The position numbers and the translations under genes are program-made. A DNA stretch of 64,000 nt from Sedimentisphaerales bacterium (GTDB lineage Bacteria > Planctomycetota > Phycisphaerae > Sedimentisphaerales > SM23-30). Every line of letters starts with the position of its first letter. The first letter of the stretch is position 1. Shown here in pieces: positions 32,433 to 41,529 of the stretch. A model generated the notes under the pieces. It was not told the origin of the DNA, did not search any database, and saw only the letters and a program-made list of their open reading frames with translations. The DNA lies in NCBI GenBank assembly GCA_028281535.1, contig JANQJS010000003.1:186001-250000 (forward strand). Direction: 5' to 3'.

Positions 32433-33884
32433 TTATGCGTTGTATGATGTTGATGACGTTGTTCCGCCACGGCCGGTCCAGTTGGTGTGAAAATATTCAC
32501 CGTTAGGCTTATCCAGGCGTTCGTAGGTATGAGCACCAAAATAGTCGCGTTGTGCCTGTAGTAAGTTGGCTGGTAAGCGTTCATGGCGATAGCCATCAAA
32601 GTAGCAAAGTGCTGAGCTGATCGCTGGCATTGGGATACCCAACTTAAATGCTGAGCTAACCACGTTACGCCATCCGCGTTGAGCTTTTTCCACAGCGGTT
32701 TTGAAGAATGGATCAAGCAGTAAGTTGACCAATTCAGAATCGTTATCGAATGCTTCTTTGATTTTACCCAAGAAAGCTGAACGAATAATACATCCGCCAC
32801 GCCACATCAAAGCGATTGCACCATTATTTAAGTCCCAGCCATTTTCCACGGCCGTTGCACGCATGAGCTGATAGCCTTGTGCGTAGCTGACAATTTTAGA
32901 TGCGTAAAGTGCTTGACGTAAATCTTCAATCATTTCGTCGCGATCACCTAAGTATTCTGTGTTAGGACCAGAAAGGATTTTGGATGCTTTTTCACGTTCT
33001 TCTTTCAGGGCAGAAAGGCAACGTGCAAAGACAGCTTCACCGATTAAGGTCAGAGGCTGTCCAACATCTAAAGCAGCAATTGCGGTCCATTTTCCGGTAC
33101 CTTTTTGACCGGCAGTATCTTTGATTAAATCGACGACATGGTTGCCATCTTCATCTTTGTATCCCAGGATATCACTGGTGATTTCGATCAGGAATGAATC
33201 GAGATCGCCTTTGTTCCAATCGGCAAAGACTTCGTGCATTTCATCGTTGGTCATACCCAGTCCATCTTTCATGAACTGATAGGTTTCGCAAATCATTTGC
33301 ATGTCGCCATATTCGATGCCATTGTGTACCATTTTGACAAAGTGTCCTGCACCATCTTGGCCGACCCAGTCGCAGCAGGGTTCACCGTTTTCGGTTTGTG
33401 CACAGATGCGTTGGAAGATCGGTTTGACAGATTCCCAGGCTTCTTTGTTTCCGCCAGGCATAATCGATGGGCCATTGAGGGCACCTTCTTCACCGCCTGA
33501 TACGCCAGCACCTACATAAAGGATGCCTTCGGAAGCCAAATCTTTCGTGCGGCGGGTCGAATCTGGGAAATGGCTATTGCCACCATCGATGATGATATCA
33601 CCAGTGGATAGGTAAGGCTTTAGTTGATCAATGACCATGTCGACTGGTTTGCCGGCCTTGACCATGATCATGATTTTTCGTGGGGTTTCGATCGCGTCGA
33701 CGAATTCTTTGATATCATAAGTGGGTATGATATTTTTGAATTTCGCACGTCCTTCGACAAAAGCTTGAGTTTTGTCTTCGCTGCGGTTATAGACTGCGAC
33801 AGTAAAACCTTTGCTTTCCATGTTCAGGACGAGATTTTCGCCCATAACTGCAAGCCCTAGTAGTCCGATATTTGCCTTTTCCAT
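32433..33884 (-). CDS. gnd: 6-phosphogluconate dehydrogenase, decarboxylating
   Basis: 483 residues, the normal length of the long dimeric form. The NADP-binding start is GLLGLAVMGENLVLNM (GxAxxG). The family signature GVSGGEEGALNGPSIMPGG is intact, and so is the catalytic segment HFVKMVHNGIEYGDMQ, with the active-site Lys, His, Asn and Glu. The C-terminus (QRDYFGAHTYERLD...HTNWTGRGG) carries the tail that closes on the partner subunit. The enzyme oxidises 6-phosphogluconate to ribulose 5-phosphate, CO2 and NADPH in the oxidative pentose phosphate pathway. No zwf or pgl is adjacent. Single gene with its own terminator. Confidence 0.97.
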   Translation of the reverse strand: MEKANIGLLGLAVMGENLVLNMESKGFTVAVYNRSEDKTQAFVEGRAKFKNIIPTYDIKEFVDAIETPRKIMIMVKAGKPVDMVIDQLKPYLSTGDIIIDGGNSHFPDSTRRTKDLASEGILYVGAGVSGGEEGALNGPSIMPGGNKEAWESVKPIFQRICAQTENGEPCCDWVGQDGAGHFVKMVHNGIEYGDMQMICETYQFMKDGLGMTNDEMHEVFADWNKGDLDSFLIEITSDILGYKDEDGNHVVDLIKDTAGQKGTGKWTAIAALDVGQPLTLIGEAVFARCLSALKEEREKASKILSGPNTEYLGDRDEMIEDLRQALYASKIVSYAQGYQLMRATAVENGWDLNNGAIALMWRGGCIIRSAFLGKIKEAFDNDSELVNLLLDPFFKTAVEKAQRGWRNVVSSAFKLGIPMPAISSALCYFDGYRHERLPANLLQAQRDYFGAHTYERLDKPNGEYFHTNWTGRGGTTSSTSYNA

Positions 33885-34115
33885 TGTTTTGCTCCTGGAT
33901 TCTGGTCAAATCACTTTGTGTCTGTTTTTTGGTTTAACTCATTATTGTTTATGCTGCAATAAGTTAAACCTATTTACTGTATTATATTTCGAAATCCCCA
34001 TCCAAGCTAATTAAAATTGTATTACACTATTATATCGGGATTTATGGTCCTGCAGTTCAGTGGAAATTGGGTCAGAAAAGAGCTGATTCGATAGTTTTTT
34101 GAGTGGATCAGGTAT

Positions 34116-34144
34116 AAAGGCTGAGCGAAAGTTACTCAGCCTTT
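34116..34144 (-). terminator. Hairpin downstream of the first unknown paralogue
   Basis: AAAGGCTGAG (34116-34125) pairs with CTCAGCCTTT (34135-34144), 23 nt after the minus-strand stop. The following T-tract on the minus strand is short (TTTATACC). Confidence 0.6.
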
Positions 34145-34166
34145 TATGTTTTACTATGAATTTTAT

Positions 34167-35312
34167 TTAGTTGGCAGGATTGCCTTTGGCGGAGTATTTT
34201 AGATTGCCACTAATTTCCAACTGGAAGCCTGCAGAGCCGAGCGTTGCTGAAAAATCAAAAGAGATATCCATATTCATAGATTTGCCTGCTTTGATTTTGC
34301 CAGCACCTTTAATATTTGAAACGGCTACGTCCAACTGGATGTTGCTGAACAACGTTGATAAATCAAATGGTATTCCAGGGATGTTACCAAATTTATTTAG
34401 AGCTTCTTGAAGGTCGTCTGAGACGATAGCGTCGACGTAATCTTTAAGATTTTGACTGACAGGGGTAAATGTCATTTTCCCTTTGCTGTCGATGGTATAG
34501 CTTCCAATAAAGATTTCACCTTCACCGGTTTCGACATTAAATTCTGTATCTTGCAAGTCAACAATCTGGTTGGGGCCAAGGTTAATTAAAATGTTTTGTT
34601 CTGAATCTTTTATTTTGACCTTAATCGGTTTTAGTTTTGGGATAGATGTTGTGGTTACGATTTTAATTTGAAGAGCGCCGCTGATTTTACTGGTTACGTT
34701 CCAGGTTGAACCTGCCAGGCCAGGTTGTGTGCTGGGATCTTCGCCACCTTGAGCAGGTTCATTAGGGACGGTTGTTTTTGCGGAAACAGACATGCTTGCG
34801 GTTGAGCTTTCATTAACACCATCCACGATACCGTTAACATCCATTTTTACACTAACACTCATCGAAACACTGGTGCCATTTTTGCCTTCTTTGGCTTTAA
34901 AGGAAGCCTTTTGTTTTGTAATATCAGCTACCACGTTTGTGAGGGATTGAATGGTTGGGTCAACCGTTGTGATGGCATCTGCTACTAAAAGGGCAAGGAA
35001 GGCTTCGTAAGATTGTTCGTTGGGAGTTAGCGTGACTTTGCCTTTCGCATCGACGCTATAGGTGCCTGTGAAACTTTGGCCCCCTTGAGTGACTATAGAG
35101 AAATCATTATCTCCCAACAGTGGGGTGGTATTGGGGCCGAAATTGATGTTAAATTGTGCTGTTCCCTTATCAGTGCCAACCCTCTTGACGCTAATTTTAG
35201 ATTTTCCGTCTGTAAATGAAAAGGATTTACCTGCTAAATCCATCGCATAGGCTTGTGTAGCAAAAACCAATGTTAAGCAAAACATTCCCAGGAATTTTAA
35301 AGACCGATTCAT
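34167..35312 (-). CDS. Exported protein of an unrecognised two-domain family, paralogue A
   Basis: 381 residues from ATG 35312, with GGAGA about 9 nt upstream. The signal peptide (FLGMFCLTLVFATQAYA) ends at about residue 23. The mature chain contains two related beta-rich domains. The first has ISVKRVGTDKGTAQFNINFG ... FTGTYSVDAKGKVTLTP; the second has VKIKDSEQNILINLGPNQ ... FIGSYTIDSKGKMTFTP. They are joined by a Ser/Thr/Gln/Pro linker (about 205-235). Each domain ends with a helical stretch and a segment of Ser/Lys-rich beta sequence. No Cys or catalytic motif stands out. The next gene is a paralogue. Exported, perhaps an envelope beta-sandwich or binding protein; function unknown. Confidence 0.75.
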   Translation of the reverse strand: MNRSLKFLGMFCLTLVFATQAYAMDLAGKSFSFTDGKSKISVKRVGTDKGTAQFNINFGPNTTPLLGDNDFSIVTQGGQSFTGTYSVDAKGKVTLTPNEQSYEAFLALLVADAITTVDPTIQSLTNVVADITKQKASFKAKEGKNGTSVSMSVSVKMDVNGIVDGVNESSTASMSVSAKTTVPNEPAQGGEDPSTQPGLAGSTWNVTSKISGALQIKIVTTTSIPKLKPIKVKIKDSEQNILINLGPNQIVDLQDTEFNVETGEGEIFIGSYTIDSKGKMTFTPVSQNLKDYVDAIVSDDLQEALNKFGNIPGIPFDLSTLFSNIQLDVAVSNIKGAGKIKAGKSMNMDISFDFSATLGSAGFQLEISGNLKYSAKGNPAN

Positions 35313-35536
35313 ACTAATTTTCTCCATGATATATAAATAAACACAACAATTATAAAACATTGGGACATCAATAGAATTGTGTCGGAACCCAAACTAATAT
35401 TATATTATAGAAATTTATAAAACCTTAAACAAGTTTAATAGCAAGGATTTATGGCATAGAAGGCAAAATAATCCATTGGATTAATTCAGCTTGATCTAGA
35501 GCGTATTAAGATAGGTAAATTTTGACAGGTATGAGC

Positions 35537-36667
35537 CTAGAATAGCGAGGGTTTTGCTTTTACTGTCGTCGAATAGGTTGTGAAAATAAACACTTCCTGA
35601 TCGAGAATTTCAACATTGGCCGCAAAGTTAAAAGAGACCGTAAAACTGACCGATTTCCCTGGCTTAATTTTTCCTTCAGCTTCGACATTGGAAATGGCAA
35701 TATTTATTTGAAGTTGTTCGATGTCTTGAGAGACTAGAGGAATAGGTGCAACAATCTCTGTGATGTTATCTTTAATGAGTTGTATCGCAATCTCTTCAAT
35801 TAGTAATGGATCAAGGCTTAATGCGAGCTTCTCTTTCTGTCCTAGGCTGAAGGTGCCGTAAAGGATTTCTTCTTTGAGGTTATCGTTATCCAGATCCGCT
35901 TCGGTGTTAAATTCAAAATCTACGAGGTTACTGTCTTGGTTTGGGCCAAAATGGATCGTGGTGTTTTTATCACTTTGACGAACGCGATGTGATTTTTTCA
36001 AGGAAATTGTCAGGCTCGTCGGCTTGAAAGTGACTTTTGTTTTGGATGAGCCATCCCAGGTTGATCCCGCTACGCCCACTTCGTTCGGGTCGACCTGATT
36101 GCCGGCTACGTCAGAATCAAACTTGGCTTTGGCCGATAGATCCACATCGACAAACATGGCTTCAATATTGCCGTTGTTGTTTGCTTCAATCAGGCATTTG
36201 GCTTGCAGTTTGGTTGAGCTGCTGATGCCCGATTTTTGTTCTTTGGCACTAAAGTCAAATGATTGTTGGTAAATAATGATTTTAGTAATTGTAAAGAGTT
36301 GGCTATTAATTTTGTTGGAGTCTTCGATGGCATCCATGATCTTCTCTTGCACATAATTATTCAGGCTGGAAGGATCAGGTGTCAGCTCCATATCATTTTT
36401 GTCATTAACAATAAAGTTGCCTATTAGCGAATCACCGGTATTGTCAAGAAATAGAAATGCGTTCGCAGCAACGTTGGGATCTTCGGTTGGTCCGAAGGTG
36501 ATATCGATGGAATGTGGGTTTGTCGCGGAATCTAGTTTTTTGATATTGACTTTTGAACTGCCTTGAAGCGTGATGCTGGCGCCGGTTAGGTCCAGAGCTA
36601 AGCTCTGAGTAGATGCGATACATAAAACGAAACATGTGAAGATCGTTAATCGGTAAGATTTCAGCAT
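35537..36667 (-). CDS. Exported protein of an unrecognised two-domain family, paralogue B
   Basis: 376 residues from ATG 36667, with GGAG 7 nt upstream. The signal peptide is LTIFTCFVLCIASTQSLA. The layout is the same as in paralogue A: domain 1 (VNIKKLDSATNPHSIDITFG ... LIGNFIVNDKNDMELTP), linker, GSTWDGSSK (A has GSTWNVTSK), and domain 2 (TTIHFGPNQDSNLVDFEFNT ... LYGTFSLGQKEKLALSLDP). The closing SNVEAEGKIKPGKSVSFTVS corresponds to SNIKGAGKIKAGKSMNMDIS in A. It therefore arose by tandem duplication, after an earlier internal duplication. The 224-nt gap between the two genes allows separate promoters. Function unknown. Confidence 0.75.
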   Translation of the reverse strand: MLKSYRLTIFTCFVLCIASTQSLALDLTGASITLQGSSKVNIKKLDSATNPHSIDITFGPTEDPNVAANAFLFLDNTGDSLIGNFIVNDKNDMELTPDPSSLNNYVQEKIMDAIEDSNKINSQLFTITKIIIYQQSFDFSAKEQKSGISSSTKLQAKCLIEANNNGNIEAMFVDVDLSAKAKFDSDVAGNQVDPNEVGVAGSTWDGSSKTKVTFKPTSLTISLKKSHRVRQSDKNTTIHFGPNQDSNLVDFEFNTEADLDNDNLKEEILYGTFSLGQKEKLALSLDPLLIEEIAIQLIKDNITEIVAPIPLVSQDIEQLQINIAISNVEAEGKIKPGKSVSFTVSFNFAANVEILDQEVFIFTTYSTTVKAKPSLF

Positions 36668-36905
36668 GAGTCGACTCCATTCTTGCCTTAAAATTGCTAT
36701 CATCTCTGGATGGGCTGCTTGCCTACAACTGGCTGCAATTCATTGAGCCATAAATTCGTAAGGTATTATAGCAAGTGATTTTAAAAAAACAAATCTTTTT
36801 CAGATCCATTAATCTTTCAATTTCAAAGGCATTGATTGAAAAACATTTGTTTCTTGCCGCCTGAAAAGGTATATTCAGCCATAAGTTACAATATTTAAGA
36901 GAGTA

Positions 36906-37403
36906 ATGATGAACTTTGAAGAAATTTCACAACTGGATGAGAATGACCATGGCCGATATATGGTCGAAGCGATCAAAGAAGCGATCGCCGCGGCCGATGA
37001 AGATGAAGTGCCCATCGGTGCCGTTGTTGTGTATAACAATAAGATCATTGGTCGGGCTCATAATCAGCGTGAGACCTTATCAGATCCAACGGCTCATGCA
37101 GAAATTCTTGCATTGACTCAGGCAGCAAGTTATTTGGGAGATTGGCGGCTCAATGGTTGCAGTATGTATGTGACATTGGAGCCTTGTCCGATGTGTGCCG
37201 GAGCATTGGTGAACGCCAGGCTGGATCGGCTGGTCTATGGTCCAGCGGATGCTAAGGCTGGGGCATGTGAGAGTTTGTATGAGATTGTGAATGATGAAAG
37301 GTTGAATCATCAAATTGAGGTGATTCGTGATTTTATGAGTGAGCCTTGCCGGGCGCTCTTACAGGAATTTTTTATTCAAAAAAGACAGATGGGAAAAAAG
37401 TAG
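36906..37403 (+). CDS. tadA: tRNA adenosine(34) deaminase TadA
   Basis: 165 residues. The zinc deaminase motif is complete: H64-A-E66 in PTAHAEILAL, and C94-x-x-C97 in LEPCPMCAGAL, with Glu66 as proton shuttle. ARLDRLVYGPADAKAGA is the TadA-type substrate segment. The enzyme converts A34 to inosine in tRNA-Arg(ACG) so that it reads CGU, CGC and CGA. There are two adjacent ATGs (36906 and 36909). The next gene starts 1 nt after this stop and is probably translated by coupling. Confidence 0.93.
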   Translation: MMNFEEISQLDENDHGRYMVEAIKEAIAAADEDEVPIGAVVVYNNKIIGRAHNQRETLSDPTAHAEILALTQAASYLGDWRLNGCSMYVTLEPCPMCAGALVNARLDRLVYGPADAKAGACESLYEIVNDERLNHQIEVIRDFMSEPCRALLQEFFIQKRQMGKK

Positions 37404-37404
37404 T

Positions 37405-37926
37405 ATGTCAAAATTTCTAATGATCAGTTGTAGTTTGAATCCAGAGAGTCGAAGTCGATTATTGGCTCGTGCAGGTTTTGAAGTCTTGCGAAGTACTCAA
37501 GAGGATTGTGACTATATTGATCTGGCGGATATTTCGCTTCCCATGTGTGATGGTGCGGGTGCCTATAGTGATAGCCAGGTAGGGGAGCTGACTGAAATTG
37601 TGAGTCAAGCCGAAGGTATTTTGATTGCTACACCGATTTATAACTTTGATATAAATGCCGCGGCAAAAAATCTGATAGAGTTAACAGGCAGTGCTTGGAA
37701 TGATAAAGTGGTTGGGTTTTTCTGTAGTGCAGGTGGAGGAGGCAGCTATATGTCGATCATGAGTTTTGCCAACAGCTTGATGCTCGATTTTCGTTGTTTG
37801 ATTGTGCCGCGATTTGTCTATGCCGTAACGGATGATTTCATTGATGATGAGATCAAAGAAAAGATTCAGACACGAATAAAAGAATTGGTTGATACTTTTG
37901 TTGATTTGACATTGAAAGTTAAGTAG
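37405..37926 (+). CDS. NADPH-dependent FMN reductase-like flavoprotein
   Basis: 173 residues from ATG 37405, which follows the tadA stop with one base between. Flavodoxin-like fold: beta strand and phosphate loop KFLMISCSLNPESRSR, then EGILIATPIYNFDINAAAKN, the conserved P-x-Y-N loop of NADPH-dependent FMN/azoreductases, and GFFCSAGGGGSYMS as the second flavin loop. It reduces flavins or quinone-like compounds with NAD(P)H; the substrate is not predictable. Coupled to tadA and followed closely by a small hypothetical gene. Confidence 0.8.
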   Translation: MSKFLMISCSLNPESRSRLLARAGFEVLRSTQEDCDYIDLADISLPMCDGAGAYSDSQVGELTEIVSQAEGILIATPIYNFDINAAAKNLIELTGSAWNDKVVGFFCSAGGGGSYMSIMSFANSLMLDFRCLIVPRFVYAVTDDFIDDEIKEKIQTRIKELVDTFVDLTLKVK

Positions 37927-37941
37927 GTTTACGTATTAGTT

Positions 37942-38319
37942 ATGTCGCATTGTGATGATTCATTACGGAAAATTTATAATGTTTTACAAACATATCAACA
38001 GAATCATGATGGCAAGAATCCTGCCTGTTTACTGGATCTAATAGAAGATAGTGAACTGAATGTGTGGGATTTCGTTTGTCCGAATTGTGATGTCCCTGTT
38101 GGGCAGAGTAGTTATATTTATCGAGGTGAGGATTTAGATCAGTCAGCCAAAAAGGAAATGATCTTAGCTTATGATAAGAATCCAGTCCATAAAGGTCGTC
38201 GAAATATATTGTTTGTTAATGGTGAGGTCTTGCGGCCTCCAGAATCCGTTTTTGAAAGTGCGATTCGTAAAGATAATGCCTGTCGCGAGAGTCTTGGTTT
38301 GAGCCAGAAGCCTATTTAG
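37942..38319 (+). CDS. Hypothetical protein with pilin-like H-x9-G tail motif
   Basis: 125 residues without a signal or membrane segment. Residues about 85-110 read YDKNPVHKGRRNILFVNGEV. This resembles the 'HxGxxNVLFxDGHV' motif that closes planctomycete type II pseudopilins (DUF1559-like). CPNCDVP is a possible metal or disulphide pair. The N-terminal pilin helix is missing, so it is a soluble relative. It follows the flavoprotein by 15 nt. Function unknown. Confidence 0.65.
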   Translation: MSHCDDSLRKIYNVLQTYQQNHDGKNPACLLDLIEDSELNVWDFVCPNCDVPVGQSSYIYRGEDLDQSAKKEMILAYDKNPVHKGRRNILFVNGEVLRPPESVFESAIRKDNACRESLGLSQKPI

Positions 38320-38366
38320 GTGATTAAATTGATGCAAGGCGTGATCATTTGGATTCATAAATAAAG

Positions 38367-38395
38367 TTGAAACTGTTTAAGTTTGGAGTTACACT
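38367..38395 (+). promoter_or_regulatory. Promoter of the RDD-SpoIIM pair
   Basis: TTGAAA (38367-38372), a 17-nt spacer, and TACACT (38390-38395), 60 nt before the RDD gene. Confidence 0.5.
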
Positions 38396-38454
38396 GATCC
38401 TGTTCGAGTGTTGGTTGCAGGGTAGAGTTTTGTTCTAAATTGAATTGGTAAAAA

Positions 38455-39249
38455 ATGATTGAAGAAGACTATCTGAAAATTGAGACCCCGGAAAATATTG
38501 ACTTGCAAATTCGTTTGGCAGGTGTGGGGACACGTTTTGTTGCAGGTTTGTATGATAATATTATTCTCCTTCTGATGTATTTAATCATTTTTGTCATATT
38601 CTTGATTATAAATTCTGCAGGTTTTAATCAATTTAACGATGTCGCAACCGGTATATTGATCGTTTCATTTTTTGTAATTTACTGGGGGTATTATACTCTC
38701 ATGGAGTGGTTGAGAAATGGCCAGACGATCGGAAAGAAGAAAGCCTGCGTGAAGGTCGTCAAAGAAAATGGTGCCCCGATTACTTTTGCCGATGTGGCAA
38801 TTCGTAACTTATTACGTGTTGTCGATTCATTACCAGGGTTTTATTTTGTTGCCGGGATTTTTATGTTATTTAGTAAAAAAACTCAGCGACTAGGTGATAT
38901 GGCCTCAGGCTGTATTGTCATTTCTGAAGAAATGCCTCAATATGCTGCTAAAGAGAAAGAAGGTCGCCAGGAAGCCTGGTATGCAGATGTTGATGCTGAA
39001 GCGTTGGAAGCAATCGGTTTAACTCAAAAAGAATTTGATACGCTCTATAATTTTTGGAGGCGTCGATCAGAACTTGATCTTGAAGCTCAATATCAAATAT
39101 TACCAAAATTGTTAGAACCTATATTAACTAAAATGGGTCGAGAGGTTCCATTACAGCATGTCGGCTGTGAACAGATTTTGGATGAATTGATTACCAAATT
39201 AATGCATACCGGTTCCTCGCGAACGGATGAGTCAGGGAGCAATCGTTGA
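38455..39249 (+). CDS. RDD family membrane protein
   Basis: 264 residues. The RDD signature is present: RLAGVGTRFVAGLYDNIIL at the first helix (Arg and Asp-containing), then helices LLMYLIIFVIFLIIN and ILIVSFFVIYWGYYTLMEWL, and GQTIGKKKACVKVVKENG with RNLLRVVDSLPGF. The last 90 residues are a soluble helical tail (YADVDAEALEAIGLTQKEFD). RDD proteins are membrane proteins of mostly unknown transport or scaffolding role. In this genomic setting they regularly accompany SpoIIM, MoxR and DUF58 genes. The start of the next gene overlaps this stop (TTGA). Confidence 0.88.
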   Translation: MIEEDYLKIETPENIDLQIRLAGVGTRFVAGLYDNIILLLMYLIIFVIFLIINSAGFNQFNDVATGILIVSFFVIYWGYYTLMEWLRNGQTIGKKKACVKVVKENGAPITFADVAIRNLLRVVDSLPGFYFVAGIFMLFSKKTQRLGDMASGCIVISEEMPQYAAKEKEGRQEAWYADVDAEALEAIGLTQKEFDTLYNFWRRRSELDLEAQYQILPKLLEPILTKMGREVPLQHVGCEQILDELITKLMHTGSSRTDESGSNR

Positions 39250-40238
39250 AACTTTCTGTGTTTATAAAAAAACGGCGTGATACTTGGGATAAGCTAGAGT
39301 CGCTCTTGTTGCAGGTCGATAAAAAAGGATTAAAAACGTTGTCGCCCGATCAAGTTCAGGAGTTGACCCGTTTGTATCCTACTTTAGCGGTTGATATTGC
39401 TCAGGCCAGAGCTTGCCAGGCAGATCAAAGGACTCAGCAGCGTTTAAATCAAATGGCAGTGCGTATACATGGGATCTTGTATCGTAAAAAAAGTCGACAG
39501 CCTTTTAAGGCCATGGGGCGTTTTTATCTTAAGGGATACCCAAAACATTTTCGTGAAATGTGGCCCTATGTGGCTTTGTCACTTGTACTGTTTTTGCTAC
39601 CTTGTCTGGGCACATTTGTCATGGTTCAATTGGATCCTAGGACGGCCTATTTGTTTGTGCCGGGTGGCGAAACAATGGATTTAGTGGATGGTCGTGCAGG
39701 TGTTTCTGCTGAGGATATTAGTGAGCGATTTCGCAATACGCCAAATAGTATTATGGCCGCAGGTATTACTACCAATAATATTTCCGTTGCTCTCAATGCC
39801 TTTGCATTAGGTATTACAGCTGGTATTGGGACCTGTTTTGTGATGATATTAAATGCGATGATGTTGGGGGGGATTGCAGGTCATTTTGCGAATCATGATC
39901 TGATATATGCGTTTTGTTCATTTATCGTCCCGCATGGTGCACTCGAAATATTTGCCATCATCTTAGCTGGTGCTGCAGGGTTACGGCTGGGTTTGTCGTT
40001 GGCGATTCCAGGCGAACTGACGCGAAAGTCTTCATTGCAAAAAGGTGCCAAAGATGCTGTTCTTTTGGTTTTAGGTACGATTCCGATGTTTATTCTGGCC
40101 GGGTTGATTGAAGGATTTATTACACCATCCTATATGTCGGGACAATTCAAGATTCTAATTGGGATTGGTGCATTGGGAATTACGCTGGCGTATCTTTTTC
40201 TGGTGGGGTTTTCGTCTAAAGCTGATGTTTCGCTTTGA
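39246..40238 (+). CDS. SpoIIM / stage II sporulation protein M family membrane protein
   Basis: 330 residues, TTG start overlapping the RDD stop codon. The N-terminal 90 residues are cytoplasmic and helical (RDTWDKLESLLLQVDKKGLK). The DUF95/SpoIIM domain begins at MWPYVALSLVLFLLPCLGTF, with helices NISVALNAFALGITAGIGTC, FVMILNAMMLGGIAGHFANH and a SFIVPHGALEIFAIILAGAA signature (PHG-LE). It does not imply sporulation; in Gram-negative bacteria the family travels with RDD, MoxR and DUF58. The 3' end overlaps the end of the opposing DUF58 gene by 23 nt, so the two operons converge. Confidence 0.88.
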   Translation: MKLSVFIKKRRDTWDKLESLLLQVDKKGLKTLSPDQVQELTRLYPTLAVDIAQARACQADQRTQQRLNQMAVRIHGILYRKKSRQPFKAMGRFYLKGYPKHFREMWPYVALSLVLFLLPCLGTFVMVQLDPRTAYLFVPGGETMDLVDGRAGVSAEDISERFRNTPNSIMAAGITTNNISVALNAFALGITAGIGTCFVMILNAMMLGGIAGHFANHDLIYAFCSFIVPHGALEIFAIILAGAAGLRLGLSLAIPGELTRKSSLQKGAKDAVLLVLGTIPMFILAGLIEGFITPSYMSGQFKILIGIGALGITLAYLFLVGFSSKADVSL

Positions 40239-41526
40239 TCGTTAGATAGCGATTGATCAATGTGGGCGTCAGGTGTTTTGGGGTAATATCAATCACATTA
40301 ACTCCCTGGTGCCTCATGCAATGAAGGGCTTCTTCTCTTGCCTCTAAAACATCTATGGCAGCTGCTTTATTATAGAGTTCTTCAGACTGAGTCATAGGGT
40401 GGTTTGCTACCTCCCAAATTTCTGGGTTTTTTAATGTGACGGCCATCGAAATATGGTGCTTGGTGAAGGTGTTCATGTAGGCGATCAAATCAGAATTCAC
40501 ATCGCGATTTACCACATCCGTCATAACGCACATCAGGCTGCGTTTGCGGTTTTTGATGCTTAGGAATCGGCAGGCCAAATCATAATTCGATTCAACATAT
40601 TTAGACTCTAATTTATAGAGGGCGGTGGCCACTTGTTCAAATTTTCCTAATTGTCGTATGGGTGGCAGATAGCTTTCAATTTTGTCACTGAATGCCACCA
40701 AGCTAAACCAGTCACCATTACTTAGAGATGTGTAGGCAAGCATAAGTGTTGCATTGATAAAATAGTCCAGGCGACTGATGCCTTCAAATTCACCTATGGT
40801 ATTTCGTCCAACATCAATAGCTACTAAGATATGTTGTTGGCGTTCATGTTCATAATTTTTAACAATTAAGTTTGATCGTTTGGCAGTGACTTTCCAGTCA
40901 ATGCGGGAAATGTCATCTCCGGTTTGATATTGCCGCATGCTTTCAAATTCTGTGCCCATGCCGATGCGTCGAATAGGCGTTAAACCTAAATCAGAAAACC
41001 GACCTTGCCGGACCATAAGGTCATATCTTTTTAAATCAACCAGGTTTGGATAAACTTCAACAGGTGTTGATAGTGCGACATGAAACTGGCGGTATAAAAT
41101 GCCAGATGGACGAAACAGTCGAATGTCCAACCCCTCAAGCTGGTAGGACCCTCGTTTGTTGGCTACGAGACTATAAGGTATGATTCCATTTTGCCCAGGT
41201 TTTAATCGAATACTATTGGTTTCGGTGGTGAGGTTCATGTGTTCCGGATGAATTTCTGCAAAAAAGATCATTAGCGTGTGTTTGCTTTTATTTTCAATCT
41301 CTAAAGAAAGCTGGGTTTTTTCGCCTAGTGAAATTCTTTTTGGAATCACACGATTCAGTGCAATTTTATTGATACCAGGTAACAATAATCTGTCGAGTGT
41401 TGCATAGGAAAATACCGAAATCAAGTACAAAAAACCCACAAGATTCAAAATAGGAATTAATGTTCCTAGTAAGAATATCGGGGCTGCAGCCAGGCAGGCG
41501 ATGACAAATCTAAATGATGGAATCAT
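40216..41526 (-). CDS. DUF58 domain protein (MoxR-associated, vWA-like)
   Basis: 436 residues. Two N-terminal membrane helices (FVIACLAAAPIFLLGTLIPI, LVGFLYLISVFSYATL) precede a beta-rich part and the DUF58 domain. Its core is EFESMRQYQTGDDISRIDWK followed by VTAKRSNLIVKNYEHER, then a vWA-like fold with HILVAIDVGRNT (the usual DxGRSM metal site is DVGRN here, so metal binding may be altered). It follows the MoxR gene by 3 nt, with coupled translation likely. MoxR ATPases and DUF58/vWA proteins act together in assembly or activation of periplasmic or membrane complexes. Confidence 0.9.
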   Translation of the reverse strand: MIPSFRFVIACLAAAPIFLLGTLIPILNLVGFLYLISVFSYATLDRLLLPGINKIALNRVIPKRISLGEKTQLSLEIENKSKHTLMIFFAEIHPEHMNLTTETNSIRLKPGQNGIIPYSLVANKRGSYQLEGLDIRLFRPSGILYRQFHVALSTPVEVYPNLVDLKRYDLMVRQGRFSDLGLTPIRRIGMGTEFESMRQYQTGDDISRIDWKVTAKRSNLIVKNYEHERQQHILVAIDVGRNTIGEFEGISRLDYFINATLMLAYTSLSNGDWFSLVAFSDKIESYLPPIRQLGKFEQVATALYKLESKYVESNYDLACRFLSIKNRKRSLMCVMTDVVNRDVNSDLIAYMNTFTKHHISMAVTLKNPEIWEVANHPMTQSEELYNKAAAIDVLEAREEALHCMRHQGVNVIDITPKHLTPTLINRYLTIKAKHQL

Positions 41527-41529
41527 GAT

